Positions 33,426 through 42,070 of a stretch of DNA of 64,000 nucleotides are shown piece after piece. Source of the DNA: Pandoraea sp. Its GTDB lineage: Bacteria; Pseudomonadota; Gammaproteobacteria; Burkholderiales; Burkholderiaceae. The translations under genes and the position numbers were made by a program. Positions within the stretch are counted from its first letter, which is position 1, and each line of letters begins with the position of its first letter. The stretch is taken from NCBI RefSeq assembly GCF_004297875.1, contig NZ_SCSK01000005.1, forward strand, positions 1 through 64,000. The letters are read 5' to 3'. The notes under the pieces are model-generated. The model was not told where the DNA came from. It worked only from the letters and a program-made list of their open reading frames with translations, and searched no databases.

Positions 33426-34100
33426 CTACCAAACGAATGGAATCAGTCGGTAGCGCACTGCCCGCTGGTAGCCCCGGTACCCTTGCAGCGTGTCTGCGAG
33501 AAGTCGCTCCTCGTCGCCAATCCGGGCGACAATCGCGGCAGCGAGCGGGGCCACCAACGGGATGGCTACGAGCGAGCCAAGCGCCGGTGGCGTGAACAGG
33601 AGCATAAGCAGCGCGCCCGCGTACATTGGGTGGCGGACCCACCGGTAGGGCCCGGTCGCGACCAGCTGCTGGCCGGCCGAGACCGCGATCGTGCCTCTGG
33701 TGTAGCGATTCTCCCGGAACACCAGAAACACGATGACAAAACCCATCGCGACCATAAGCTCACACAGGATGCTGGCCAACGGCGGCACGCGGGACCACGA
33801 GTAGCGGAAGTCGAGGCCCGCGACCACGTACATCGCAACGAACAGCAGGCCCGCAATCGACTGGATCGACCGCTGCAGTGGCCGCGTCTCGGCGGCCGGA
33901 CCGGCCTGCAGCCGCCCGGCAAGGAGCGCTCTGTCGTATAGCGCAAGGTAAGCCGTGATGAGGATGGTCGATCCGCCGAAGACCGCGAGATACACCAACG
34001 CCAGCGAGAATGCGAAGGATCCGGCGGCCACGAACAACGCCGCGCTAATGATGGACATCAGGAAGGCCAACCCGGCGAAGGCCTGGATCATGAGTCTCAT
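33426..34100 (-). CDS. ICMT/PEMT-family membrane methyltransferase-like protein
   Basis: A 224-residue integral membrane protein with about six hydrophobic segments. Its C terminus carries the signature of the isoprenylcysteine carboxyl methyltransferase / phospholipid methyltransferase superfamily: GPYRWVRHPMYAGALLMLLFTPPALGS, then the EE pair in RIGDEERLLADTLQGYRGYQRAVRYRLIP. Bacterial members are mostly of unknown substrate. The start follows GGGAGA. The same-strand cupin gene lies upstream with 141 bases between. Confidence 0.78.
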   Translation of the reverse strand: MRLMIQAFAGLAFLMSIISAALFVAAGSFAFSLALVYLAVFGGSTILITAYLALYDRALLAGRLQAGPAAETRPLQRSIQSIAGLLFVAMYVVAGLDFRYSWSRVPPLASILCELMVAMGFVIVFLVFRENRYTRGTIAVSAGQQLVATGPYRWVRHPMYAGALLMLLFTPPALGSLVAIPLVAPLAAAIVARIGDEERLLADTLQGYRGYQRAVRYRLIPFVW

Positions 34101-34241
34101 GCAGAATCTCCCTAGCGTGTCGTGCGCCCCGCATTCGGGCCAGGCGGACCGCGGCGGCCAGTGCGCGCTTGAGTAAGCTATAGCGGGCGGCCCCGTGCAT
34201 GCAATGAGCGCGGGCCCCGGACAGGCGAGCGTGATTCGCGC

Positions 34242-34640
34242 TCACCTCGGCCGATGCTGCGTACCCATGCCCGCAGTGATGAACACCGCCGTAGCTTCAC
34301 CGTCGACATCCGCCGTGTGCCACGTCCCTGGCGGATTCACGGCATACTGCCCCGGCCCCAGGATGATGCTCGAGGTCGTTCCATCCGGGTGCTCCTGATG
34401 CAGTGTCAGTCGTCCACCGGTACAGAGCACGACCTCGCTGCCATGAGGATGCATCTCCCACGTTGCCCAGGACTCGGCGAACGAGTGCATGCTTACCAGA
34501 CGCCCCTCGATGCCGTCCTTCGCGTGACGGGCCTCATAAGCCGAGTACCAGTCCATTGAGCCGGTGAACGTGGGCTCCACGGAGGCGGTCGCGCCAAGCC
34601 CGAGATGCAGGGGATGTTGGGTTAATTCATACACAAACAT
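34242..34640 (-). CDS. Cupin-domain protein
   Basis: A 132-residue single-domain cupin with the metal motif in EMHPHGSEVVLCTGGRLTLHQE and the distal His in NPPGTWHTADVDG. The pattern resembles small cupins that bind a metal and a carboxylate or sugar ligand. The ATG at 34640 is preceded by GGAGAG. The 292 bases upstream, towards the next LysR gene, contain a short open stretch that may be a gene remnant but matches nothing I recognise. Confidence 0.78.
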   Translation of the reverse strand: MFVYELTQHPLHLGLGATASVEPTFTGSMDWYSAYEARHAKDGIEGRLVSMHSFAESWATWEMHPHGSEVVLCTGGRLTLHQEHPDGTTSSIILGPGQYAVNPPGTWHTADVDGEATAVFITAGMGTQHRPR

Positions 34641-34932
34641 CTGGCGCTCTCCATCGGAGGTAGTCGATCCGGACGGCGGAAACAGCGCGCTGGCGTCTCG
34701 ACATGCCGCCCAAATACTGAATTTTCGAATTCGCCATCCGGCCAGCCAACTCGCTTCGGATGTTGGCAAAGTTAGCACACTCTCCACGGGCTCACCGAAC
34801 GCAGCGTATCGCGGCAACCCCGGAATACGCCGAGTTGCTCCGGCATGTCGCGCGGCGAAGTCCTCACGGACAGGAATTCTGGCAACTGGAGTCGTTTGGC
34901 GTCATCGCCCGGACCATCGTGGCCGTCGCTCG

Positions 34933-35841
34933 CTATCTGCGCCCTCCCCAGTACGCCGTCGCAATGTCAATGAAGGCCCGCAGTTTCGGCTGCGTCTGGC
35001 TTCGAACCGGAAAATAGAGAAACAGGCCGGCTTTGGTCGGCAGGTGCGGCGCAAGCACTTCCTCGAGTGCACCGGATTCGATATCGGCTTTCACGAGGAG
35101 ATCGACGGTATAGGCAAGACCCAGCCCCAGCCTGGCGAACTCGACCATCCCGAGATGGTCGTTGACGACAATTCCACCGGGCGCATCGAGCGAGTATTCG
35201 CCGCCGCGCCGCAGGAATTGCCAGCGATAAATCGTGTGCGCCGATGGAAAACGATAGCGGATGCACTCGTGCTGCATCAAATCCTTCGGCGAGCGTGGGC
35301 GGCCGCGCGCCGCGAAATAGGCGGGCGATCCGACGACGGCCCACCGAAAGTCGGGCGTCAGCCGCACAGCAACCATATCGCGCTCGACAAACTCCTCGAT
35401 GCGAATCCCCGCATCGAACTGCGCGGTGGACAGATCGACCGTGGCGTCGTTGACGTCAATTTCGACCGTCACCTCAGGGTAAAGCCGCCGGAATTCGGGC
35501 AGGATGCGCGCGACTATCAATTCCATGGCGATACGCGGCACGGACAGGCGCAGATTGCCGGCCGGACGCTCGCGCAAGGCGTCGAGTGCCCCCAACGCCT
35601 CATTGATTTCGACCGCTGCAGGCGCCAGCCGGCTCATCAGTCGGGCTCCTGCCTCGGTCAAGGAAACACTGCGCGTCGTGCGCAGAAACAGTGGCAATCC
35701 GATGCGCGTCTCGAGCGAGCGAATGGCCTGGCTGACCGCGGACGGCGTGACGCCCAGCTCGGCCCCGGCCGCGCGGAAACTCGCATGCCTGGCAACCGCC
35801 AGAAACTCGGCAAGGCCTGTGAATTCGTTGGTATAGGTCAT
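34933..35841 (-). CDS. LysR-type regulator (CrgA/DhcR-like group)
   Basis: A 302-residue LysR regulator. Helix-turn-helix at residues 8-66 (LAEFLAVARHASFRAAGAELGVTPSAVSQAIRSLE); effector domain with GNLRLSVPRIAMELIVARILPEF and the common DAGIRIEEFVERDMVAVRLTPD segment. It diverges from an NTF2-like gene followed by an alcohol dehydrogenase-like gene, 119 bases away, and probably controls them. The intergenic DNA is AT-rich with TTAAG/CTTAA-like motifs but no perfect dyad. Confidence 0.88.
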   Translation of the reverse strand: MTYTNEFTGLAEFLAVARHASFRAAGAELGVTPSAVSQAIRSLETRIGLPLFLRTTRSVSLTEAGARLMSRLAPAAVEINEALGALDALRERPAGNLRLSVPRIAMELIVARILPEFRRLYPEVTVEIDVNDATVDLSTAQFDAGIRIEEFVERDMVAVRLTPDFRWAVVGSPAYFAARGRPRSPKDLMQHECIRYRFPSAHTIYRWQFLRRGGEYSLDAPGGIVVNDHLGMVEFARLGLGLAYTVDLLVKADIESGALEEVLAPHLPTKAGLFLYFPVRSQTQPKLRAFIDIATAYWGGRR

Positions 35842-35960
35842 CGCAGCATTGTTAAGAAAATCTAATTAAACCATGTTCATAATATCAATTTATTTTTCTA
35901 TCTGGCACTGCCATCATAACTGCCGAGACGGCCATTGCCGCCATTTTGAGGAGAGTTGCC

Positions 35961-36350
35961 ATGATTGATCCGCAGGAACTTGCCAACCGATATGTGGAAG
36001 TCTGGAACGAGCGTGACGCCAAGCAGCGGCGACAGCAGATCGCGGCGCTGTGGGTGACCAACGGCACCCATTATGTGGGCACGCGCGAGGCCCGTGGCTA
36101 CGAGGAACTCGAGCAGCGGATTATCGGGTCGCACGAGAAAAACGTCGCGCAGGCGGGCAACCGCTTCCGGGCGGTCAGGGACGCGTGCGCGCTGCGCGAC
36201 GTTGTCACTTTCCACTGGGAGATGCTGGCGGGGCACGATGACACGGTCCTGGCCGTCGGGCTTGAATTCCTGGTGCTCGATACCGATGGGCGCATCGTCA
36301 CCGACTACCAATTCGTGCCCGGCCAGGCGCAGCCGCTGACAAGGGGTTGA
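35961..36350 (+). CDS. NTF2/SnoaL-like protein
   Basis: A 129-residue protein with the NTF2-like cone fold: an opening helix PQELANRYVEVWNERDAKQRRQQIAALW, TNGTHYVGTREARGYEELEQRI, and closing strands VVTFHWEMLAG, AVGLEFLVLDTDGRIVTDYQFV. Members range from isomerases to binding proteins; the active site is not conserved enough to name one. The start follows GAGGAGAG. The dehydrogenase gene lies 81 bases downstream on the same strand. Confidence 0.78.
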   Translation: MIDPQELANRYVEVWNERDAKQRRQQIAALWVTNGTHYVGTREARGYEELEQRIIGSHEKNVAQAGNRFRAVRDACALRDVVTFHWEMLAGHDDTVLAVGLEFLVLDTDGRIVTDYQFVPGQAQPLTRG

Positions 36351-36431
36351 CCGGCGCCGGCGTGGCGTCGACGTGGGTCCGCGCCGGCAAGTGGCCATAT
36401 CCGTGACCATCTGAACCGAGGAGAAAAAGCC

Positions 36432-37442
36432 ATGAAAAGCTATCACGCCAGCCTGGGCGCCGGCATCGCTGGAATCAGCGTTCGCGAGCGGCAAAGGCCC
36501 GCGCCGGGCCCCGGCGAGGTGCTCATCCGCATCCGCGCCTGTGCCCTCAATGCCCGTGAATTGATGATCCTGCGCGGGTATTACACGCTGCCCGTCAAGC
36601 CCGACGTCGTACTTTTGGCCGACGGGGCCGGCGAGATCGTTGACGTCGGCACTGGCGTGGCGCGCCACAAGGTCGGCGACCGCGTCGCCGGCTCGGTGTT
36701 TCCGCGTTGGATCGACGGCCGATTCAGCCTGGATGTCGCCGCGCAAATTGGCGGCTCGCTCGATGGGATGCTCGCGGAATTCGTCGTGGCAAGCGAGGAT
36801 GCGGTGGTGCGCATTCCGGATCACCTGTCGTTCGAGCAGGCGGCGACGCTGCCCTGCGCCGGCGTGACCGCGTGGAACGCGCTGACCGGGCTTCGTCCAC
36901 CGTCGCCTGGCGACACCGTACTGACGCTCGGATCCGGATCGGTGTCGCTGTTCGCACTCGCGTTCGCCAAAATGCACGGCGCGCGGGTGATCGCCACGAC
37001 CTCCAGCGACGACAAAGCCGAACGCCTGCGTCGCCTGGGGGCCGACGAAGTCCTCAACTACAGGGCCGTTCCGGAATGGCAAGCGGCGGTCCGCGAATTG
37101 ACCGGCGGCCGCGGCGTCGATCATGTCATCGAAGTGGGCGGCGGCGGCACGCTTGAGAAGTCACTGAAATCGGTAGCGATCGAAGGCCAGATCGCGATCG
37201 TCGGCTGGCTTGCCAACCAGACCACGACAATCGATGTTCGTGCGATCGCCGGCAGCGTAGCCACCATGCGCCGCGTTGCGGTCGGCAGTCGCGCCCAGTT
37301 CGAAGCGATGAACCGCGCGATCTCGGCTCACCTCACGGCACCGGTGATCGATCGCGTCTTCGACTTCGCCGACACGCTGTCGGCATTCCGCTATTTCGAG
37401 GCAGGCAACACCTTCGGCAAGGTGGTGGTGCGGCTCCCTTGA
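36432..37442 (+). CDS. Zinc-independent MDR alcohol dehydrogenase-like protein
   Basis: A 336-residue medium-chain dehydrogenase/reductase. The N-terminal GroES-like domain has APGPGEVLIRIRACALNARELMILRGYY, in which the catalytic zinc cysteine is replaced, as in quinone-reductase-type members. The Rossmann segment VLTLGSGSVSLFALAFAKMHGARVIATTSSDDK binds NAD(P). The C-terminal DFADTLSAFRYFEAGNTFGKVVV is typical. It follows the NTF2-like gene and is probably under the divergent LysR regulator. The substrate is likely a carbonyl or enone but unproven. Confidence 0.85.
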   Translation: MKSYHASLGAGIAGISVRERQRPAPGPGEVLIRIRACALNARELMILRGYYTLPVKPDVVLLADGAGEIVDVGTGVARHKVGDRVAGSVFPRWIDGRFSLDVAAQIGGSLDGMLAEFVVASEDAVVRIPDHLSFEQAATLPCAGVTAWNALTGLRPPSPGDTVLTLGSGSVSLFALAFAKMHGARVIATTSSDDKAERLRRLGADEVLNYRAVPEWQAAVRELTGGRGVDHVIEVGGGGTLEKSLKSVAIEGQIAIVGWLANQTTTIDVRAIAGSVATMRRVAVGSRAQFEAMNRAISAHLTAPVIDRVFDFADTLSAFRYFEAGNTFGKVVVRLP

Positions 37443-37563
37443 TGGCGCGCTACGCCGTCTGGCTCACTGCCCCGCCTCATCTGCCAGCCGGCTCAGCTCG
37501 TGCCTTGGACCCCGCATTCTCAATGCGTCAACTATTTCGGTTTGCTCAGCGATGTCCGCTCGT

Positions 37564-37626
37564 TTTACACCCCGTTACACACGTCACTCCCCGGTATCAC
37601 CCGGCGCGCATCGGCGCGGCTAGACT
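37564..37626 (+). promoter_or_regulatory. Activator-type promoter, copy 1
   Basis: Direct repeats TTTACA (37564) and GTTACA (37574), then ACGTCAC (37581) and CCGGTA (37591), and a -10-like TAGACT (37621). The same blocks occur at the same offsets (0, 10, 17, 27, 57) before the paralogous gene at 42195. No consensus -35 is seen at the expected spacing, which fits an activator-dependent promoter. The 10-bp repeat resembles OmpR-family sites such as the E. coli RstA box. Confidence 0.65.
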
Positions 37627-37638
37627 GCATTTCATCGA

Positions 37639-37659
37639 CCCGCCTGATCGTCTGGCGGG
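37639..37659 (+). promoter_or_regulatory. Leader hairpin, copy 1
   Basis: CCCGCC / GGCGGG stem with a 9-base loop containing GATC, in the predicted 5' leader, 20 bases before the start codon. The paralogous gene has a hairpin with GATC in its loop in the matching place. It could tune translation or mRNA stability. Confidence 0.4.
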
Positions 37660-37678
37660 CCAGTAACCGGGAGTCGAT

Positions 37679-38080
37679 ATGAAAAAAGCAAATTATTTTG
37701 TGGCGGCTATGGTGGCCGCGATGGCGGTGCTTGCGATGAATGCGCAGGCGCGCGAGAACATTGGCATGAACAGCGGCATGCAGGCCGGCGTCGCCTCCGG
37801 GGCGGATCATATGGGGGCAAGCGCGGGGTCCGATATTCAGGTCAGCCCGAGCCAGCACCCGGACGACCGGCGCGTGGCGCCGCCGCATGAGATGGCGCAG
37901 CGGCATGACGTCCGGCGTACGCCGATGACGCGCGATCGCGCGCGTCATCGTGTCTCTGGACAAGAGATACATCGCTCCATCACGCGGCAGCACGCAGTGA
38001 AGCGTTCGGTGCGGCGCGATATCAGACGCGACGTGCAGCACGCGGTGCATGACCGCACGCATCACAACCGCACGATGTGA
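37679..38080 (+). CDS. Small exported basic protein, MKKANY paralog 1
   Basis: A 133-residue exported protein. A signal peptide (MKKANYFVAAMVAAMAVLAMNAQA, cleavage before RENIG) is followed by a Met/Gly-rich start and a strongly basic His/Arg-rich C-terminal half (RHDVRRTPMTRDRARHR, then HAVKRSVRRDIRRDVQHAVHDRTHHNRTM). It shares signal peptide, promoter and leader layout with the protein at 42195-42572 but little of the mature sequence. No family is known to me. A periplasmic metal- or polyanion-binding role is possible. The start follows GGGAG. Confidence 0.65.
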   Translation: MKKANYFVAAMVAAMAVLAMNAQARENIGMNSGMQAGVASGADHMGASAGSDIQVSPSQHPDDRRVAPPHEMAQRHDVRRTPMTRDRARHRVSGQEIHRSITRQHAVKRSVRRDIRRDVQHAVHDRTHHNRTM

Positions 38081-38192
38081 GCTCGCGCAATCAACTTTCC
38101 AGACATCAACGGCAGCCGGCGCGGATCGCCACCGGCCGCCGTCGCGAATTGGCATGGCAGCGGCCACGAACGGAGGCCGCGCTTTTTGAGCC

Positions 38193-38876
38193 TCAGGCGC
38201 CGCGCAGTCTGTCGAGCAGCGCCTTGGCCGCCGGCTCCGACGAAGCCGGATTCTGGCCAGTGATCAGCAGGCCGTCGACCACCACGTGCGGCGCCCAGTC
38301 GGCCGCTTTCGAATACTCGCCGCCATTGGCCGCGAGCATGTCCTCGACCAGGAACGGCACCACGTCGGTGAGCTCCACCGCCGCTTCCTCGCTGTTGGAA
38401 AACCCCGTGACCTTGCGGCTGTTGACCAGCGGCTCGCCGTCTTGCGCCTTGACGTGGCGCAGCACGCCAGGGGCATGGCAGACCGCGGCCACCGGCTTGC
38501 CGGCAGCGATCATTTGCTCGATCAGCGCGATCGAGTGCTTGTCTTCGGCGAGATCCCACAACGGGCCATGACCGCCCGGATAGAACACAGCGTCAAAGTC
38601 GGTGGCACGTACCTCGGCAAGCTTGCGGGTGTTGGCGAGTTCGGCCTGCGCGGCGGGGTCTGCGGCGAAGCGGCGCGTGGCGTCGGTTTGCGCCGACGGG
38701 TCGCTGCTTTTCGGGTCGAGCGGCGGCTGGCCGCCGCGCGGCGAGGCGAGTGTGAGCTCGGCCCCGGCGTCCTTGAGCGCGTAGTACGGCGCTGCGAATT
38801 CTTCCAGCCAGAAGCCGGTCTTCTTGCCAGTATTGCCGAGCTGGTCGTGCGAGGTCAGAACGAAGAGAATCTTCAT
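38193..38876 (-). CDS. DJ-1/PfpI family (Hsp31-like) protein
   Basis: A 227-residue class I glutamine amidotransferase-like protein of the Hsp31/DJ-1 group. The nucleophile elbow is AAVCHAPGVL with the catalytic Cys, the N-terminal acidic residue is in KKTGFWLEEF, and FDAVFYPGGHGPLWDL matches Hsp31/glyoxalase III-type proteins. Members convert methylglyoxal to lactate without glutathione or act as deglycases or chaperones. It lies 101 bases downstream of the YqhD-type gene on the same strand, within the carbonyl-stress set governed by the NemR-like regulator. Confidence 0.88.
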   Translation of the reverse strand: MKILFVLTSHDQLGNTGKKTGFWLEEFAAPYYALKDAGAELTLASPRGGQPPLDPKSSDPSAQTDATRRFAADPAAQAELANTRKLAEVRATDFDAVFYPGGHGPLWDLAEDKHSIALIEQMIAAGKPVAAVCHAPGVLRHVKAQDGEPLVNSRKVTGFSNSEEAAVELTDVVPFLVEDMLAANGGEYSKAADWAPHVVVDGLLITGQNPASSEPAAKALLDRLRGA

Positions 38877-38977
38877 GGGAAAGGCTCCTTGGATAGGGCT
38901 CAGGATCAGCGGGCGAGGCACCGGCCGGTTGAGGCCGGCGTCTCGAATGGGGCTTGGCGTGCGGCTCAGGGCACCGC

Positions 38978-40135
38978 TTAAAGCGCCGCCTCGAGCACGC
39001 GGCGGCTGACCTCGAGGGTGACGTCCTGCCGCTCGCCGAGCGCGGTCATGTCGTGGGCTTCCAGCTGCGCGACCAGGTCGTCGAGCGCGGCGGCGTTGAT
39101 CGCATAGTCTTGCAGGCGGGTTTTCACGTCGAGGCTTTCGAAGAACGCGCGCGTGCGCTCGATGGCCGCGTCGATGCGCGCGTCTTCGCTGCCCTGCGTG
39201 ATACCCCAGACGCGCTGCGCGTATTGCAGCAGCTTGGCACGCTTGCTGTCGCGGCGCACCTGCAGCATCGGCGGCAGCACGATGGCCAGCGTGCGCGCAT
39301 GGTCGATGTTATACCTTGCGGTGAGTTCGTGCCCGATCATGTGCGTGGCCCAGTCGTGCGGCACGCCCGCGCCAATCAGCCCGTTGAGCGCGAGTGTGGC
39401 GACCCACATCAGGTTGGCGCGCACTTCGTAGTCGTGCGGCTCGGCCAGCGCGCGCGGGCCGATTTCGATCAGCGTTTGCAGCAGCCCCTCGGCGAAACGG
39501 TCTTGCGCGAGGCCGCCGGCCGGATACGTCAGATATTGCTCGATGATGTGCGTGAAGGCATCGACCACGCCGTTGGCGATCTGGCGCGGCGGCAGCGTGA
39601 AAGTCTTGCGCGGATCGAGAATCGAGAATTGCGGGAAGGTGTGCTGGCTGTGAAACGGCAGCTTGGCGTGTGTGGCGCGCCGGGTGATCACCGCGCCGCT
39701 ATTCATCTCGGAGCCGGTAGCCGGCAGCGTCAGCACGCTGCCCAGCGGCAGCGCGCGGGTAACGTTCTCGCCGCGCGCCTCCATGATCTGCCACGGCTCG
39801 CCGTCGAACAGCGCGGCGGCGGCGACGAACTTGGTGCCGTCGATCACCGAGCCGCCGCCCACGGCCAGCAGAAAATCACGCTGTTCGCGGTGCACCTGCG
39901 CGACGGCGCGCATCAGCGTTTCATACGACGGGTTCGGCTCGATCCCGCCGAATTCCGCGAAGTCGTGCCTGGCCAGGGCCGCGCGCACTTCAGCCAGCGT
40001 GCCGCTTTTCTCGGCGCTGGCGCCGCCATACAAAACCAGCACGCGCGCGCCGGCCGGCACTAGCTCGGCCAGGCGACCGATGGTGTTTTCGCCAAAGACG
40101 ATGCGGGTGGGATTGTAGTAATCAAAATTTTGCAT
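38978..40135 (-). CDS. yqhD: YqhD-type NADPH aldehyde reductase
   Basis: A 385-residue iron-containing (group III) alcohol dehydrogenase closest in pattern to YqhD/BDH. LVLYGGASAEKSGTLAEV, FLLAVGGGSVIDGTKFVAAA (nucleotide site) and TLPATGSEMNSGAVIT are diagnostic. Metal ligands are the Asp and His in DAFTHIIEQYL and the His residues in GVPHDWATHMIGHELTARYNIDHA. YqhD reduces short aldehydes such as methylglyoxal, acrolein and malondialdehyde with NADPH. A NemR-type operator lies 17-31 bases before the start, and the regulator gene is immediately upstream. Confidence 0.9.
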   Translation of the reverse strand: MQNFDYYNPTRIVFGENTIGRLAELVPAGARVLVLYGGASAEKSGTLAEVRAALARHDFAEFGGIEPNPSYETLMRAVAQVHREQRDFLLAVGGGSVIDGTKFVAAAALFDGEPWQIMEARGENVTRALPLGSVLTLPATGSEMNSGAVITRRATHAKLPFHSQHTFPQFSILDPRKTFTLPPRQIANGVVDAFTHIIEQYLTYPAGGLAQDRFAEGLLQTLIEIGPRALAEPHDYEVRANLMWVATLALNGLIGAGVPHDWATHMIGHELTARYNIDHARTLAIVLPPMLQVRRDSKRAKLLQYAQRVWGITQGSEDARIDAAIERTRAFFESLDVKTRLQDYAINAAALDDLVAQLEAHDMTALGERQDVTLEVSRRVLEAAL

Positions 40136-40151
40136 AAGACGCGTTTCCTAT

Positions 40152-40166
40152 TAGACCAGTCGTCTC
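40152..40166. promoter_or_regulatory. NemR-type operator before yqhD
   Basis: TAGAC-CAGTC-GTCTC, an almost perfect inverted repeat sharing 15 contiguous bases with the operator upstream of the TetR/NemR-like gene itself. It lies 17-31 bases upstream of the yqhD-type start codon. Confidence 0.7.
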
Positions 40167-40238
40167 GAAAGACGGCAAAAAAACGGCATGCCAGCGTTTG
40201 CGCGAACGCCGCGCCATCGCACGCCTCGGGTGAATACG

Positions 40239-40841
40239 TCAGGAAGTGGCGGCCAGGCCGAGCATCTGCCGGGTGGCGTCCAAGGCCACGTCGAGCGGCC
40301 GGCCGTCGCGCCGGATTTTTTCCAGCAGCGTGGCGCCCAGCCACAGTTCGTACAGCGTCGCCGCCGTGGCATACGGCTCGATGCCGGCATCGAGCGAGCC
40401 GTCGCCCTGCCCGGCCTCGATGCAGCGCGCCAGACGCTCGACGATTTGCGCGGTGCCGCGCTCGAGCGCCGCGCGCATGGCTTCCGACAGGTCGCACACT
40501 TCGGCGCCGAGTTTTACCACCAGGCATTTGCGATCGGGGGCGCCGCCCGACTGCATGGCATGCCAATCAGCCCAGTAGCGCATCAAACGCTGCGCGCCCG
40601 TGCCGGCATCGCGCATCAGCAGTTGATCGACATGGTCGAGGTAATCGGTGAAATAGGCGTTGAGCAACGCTTCGCCGAACGCTTCCTTGGAGCCGAAGTA
40701 GTGGTAGAACGAACCCTTCGGAATTCCCGCGGTGGCGAGAATTTCGTTCAGGCCGACACCGGTGAAGCCCTTGCGCAGCATGATGGGCTTGGCGGTATCG
40801 AGAATGTGTTGCCGCATTTCGGCGGCGCTGGTGGCGTTCAT
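40239..40841 (-). CDS. nemR: NemR-like TetR-family electrophile sensor
   Basis: A 200-residue TetR regulator clearly related to E. coli NemR. The helix-turn-helix (FTGVGLNEILATAGIPKGSFYHYFGSKEAFGEALL) is nearly family-consensus. CLVVKLGAEVCDLSEAMR places cysteines at 106 and 116, the same positions as in E. coli NemR, where Cys106 senses hypochlorous acid, quinones and methylglyoxal. Perfect or near-perfect TAGAC-N5-GTCTA sites lie before this gene and before the adjacent yqhD-type gene. It is therefore inferred to repress itself and the aldehyde-detoxification genes until oxidised or alkylated. Confidence 0.85.
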   Translation of the reverse strand: MNATSAAEMRQHILDTAKPIMLRKGFTGVGLNEILATAGIPKGSFYHYFGSKEAFGEALLNAYFTDYLDHVDQLLMRDAGTGAQRLMRYWADWHAMQSGGAPDRKCLVVKLGAEVCDLSEAMRAALERGTAQIVERLARCIEAGQGDGSLDAGIEPYATAATLYELWLGATLLEKIRRDGRPLDVALDATRQMLGLAATS

Positions 40842-40865
40842 GGGGGCTTATGATAACCAAAAATT

Positions 40866-40880
40866 AGACCAGTCGTCTAG
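40866..40880. promoter_or_regulatory. NemR-type operator, autoregulatory
   Basis: TAGAC-CAGTC-GTCTA, a perfect 5-bp inverted repeat, 25-39 bases before the NemR-like start and 144 bases before the divergent diguanylate cyclase-like gene. It closely resembles the E. coli NemR box (TAGACC-N4-GGTCTA). Confidence 0.75.
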
Positions 40881-41023
40881 TAAACCCCTGCCGGCCGCTG
40901 TTGCAACGATTCGACACACACGTCATTGCGATCGCCCGAGCGCGCCGGCTTGTGGGAGAATCAGCGCAATACAGCCCGCAACACCGGACGGGCACGACAG
41001 ACTCAACGGGGATATCAATCATA

Positions 41024-42016
41024 ATGAAGGGGTTCGAATCTCGCGGCAGTCGGGCCGATTATCTCGCCCGCGAAGTCCTGACAGCACAGTTGCAGGTCCT
41101 GCAGACCGGACTGCCTTTGACCGCCTGGGCGGTTTTCCAGCACAAGGGCGGTGACTGGCACGCATTGGCCGTCTCGGGCGAGGTCGGGAACACCGATCTT
41201 GCGTTACTTGCGCAAAGCATTCTCGACGGAGCGAGTGTCAACGACGACGATACAGCGCCCTTCGAATTTCGCCCGGCAAATGCCGCGGAGCTCGACTTGC
41301 TGGGCGCGCAGGCCGGCACATCGCGAATCTTTCGGGCCATCCTCACGCCCAGCGGCGGCCACAGCCGCGGCGCGTTGCTTGGATGGCTGCATGGCGGCAC
41401 GCAGATGCCCACACCCGACACCCGCATTGTGATGCCGGCCTTGGCGAGCATGGTCGGCATAATGCACTTGCATGCCGAACTCATCACCACCGAACGGCTA
41501 GTGCTCGAGACGCGCCACGAAGACCTGCTCGACCCGCTGACCGGCACGCTCAACCGGACCGGCTGGGATCAATACCTGCAACAGATCGAGGCGGCACTCA
41601 AGGGGCGCGACGAAGACGCAATGATCACCGTGCTCGATGTCGACTACCTCAAGGCGGTCAATGAACGGGATGGCCGCGCCGCGGGCGACGAAATGCTGCG
41701 GCGCGCCGCCCAGACCATCCATGCCGTGCTGCGCCGCCGCGATTGCGTGGCCCGGCTCGGCGCCGACGAGTTTGCCATCTTGCTGCAGGACATCGCGCCG
41801 TCCGAGGCCGAAGCCCTTTCGGCGCGCCTGACGGCCGCGCTGAAATCGGTGGATATCAGTGTCTCGGTCGGACTGGCGATGAAATCCGAAGCCGGCTCGC
41901 TGAAAAAGGCGTTCGCGCTGGCCGACTCGAGCATGTACGCCAACAAGCGCAAGAAGCACGGCACGCCAGCCGCACGCACCGACGCCGAGATCGAGAGCCA
42001 TGGGGCGGCGGTATGA
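41024..42016 (+). CDS. Degenerate GGDEF-domain protein
   Basis: A 330-residue protein. Residues 1-160 look like a GAF-type sensor (AWAVFQHKGGDWHALAVSG, then MPALASMVGIMHLHAELITTERL). Residues 170-310 form a GGDEF domain starting DLLDPLTGTLNRTGWDQYL. The active-site loop reads GADEF, not GGDEF. The ND pair of the substrate site is NE (AVNERDGRAAGDEML), and the GH pair is GR. The I-site upstream is RRRD, so product binding may persist. It may be a weak cyclase or a c-di-GMP/GTP-binding sensor. It is divergent from the NemR-like gene. Confidence 0.8.
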   Translation: MKGFESRGSRADYLAREVLTAQLQVLQTGLPLTAWAVFQHKGGDWHALAVSGEVGNTDLALLAQSILDGASVNDDDTAPFEFRPANAAELDLLGAQAGTSRIFRAILTPSGGHSRGALLGWLHGGTQMPTPDTRIVMPALASMVGIMHLHAELITTERLVLETRHEDLLDPLTGTLNRTGWDQYLQQIEAALKGRDEDAMITVLDVDYLKAVNERDGRAAGDEMLRRAAQTIHAVLRRRDCVARLGADEFAILLQDIAPSEAEALSARLTAALKSVDISVSVGLAMKSEAGSLKKAFALADSSMYANKRKKHGTPAARTDAEIESHGAAV

Positions 42017-42070
42017 AGCGGCCCGCTCCGGACGTTCGGCCGCGGCGATCAGACGGCGCATCGGTAAATC

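Noticed and set aside
34760..34932. Open stretch upstream of the cupin gene reading EYAELLRHVARRSPHGQEFWQLESFG
   Set aside because: It looks faintly protein-like but has no start signal and no family I can name, so it is not called as a gene or pseudogene.
38876..38977. A third NemR-type operator before the Hsp31-like gene
   Set aside because: No TAGAC/GTCTA pair is present in this gap; the gene is more likely co-transcribed with yqhD.
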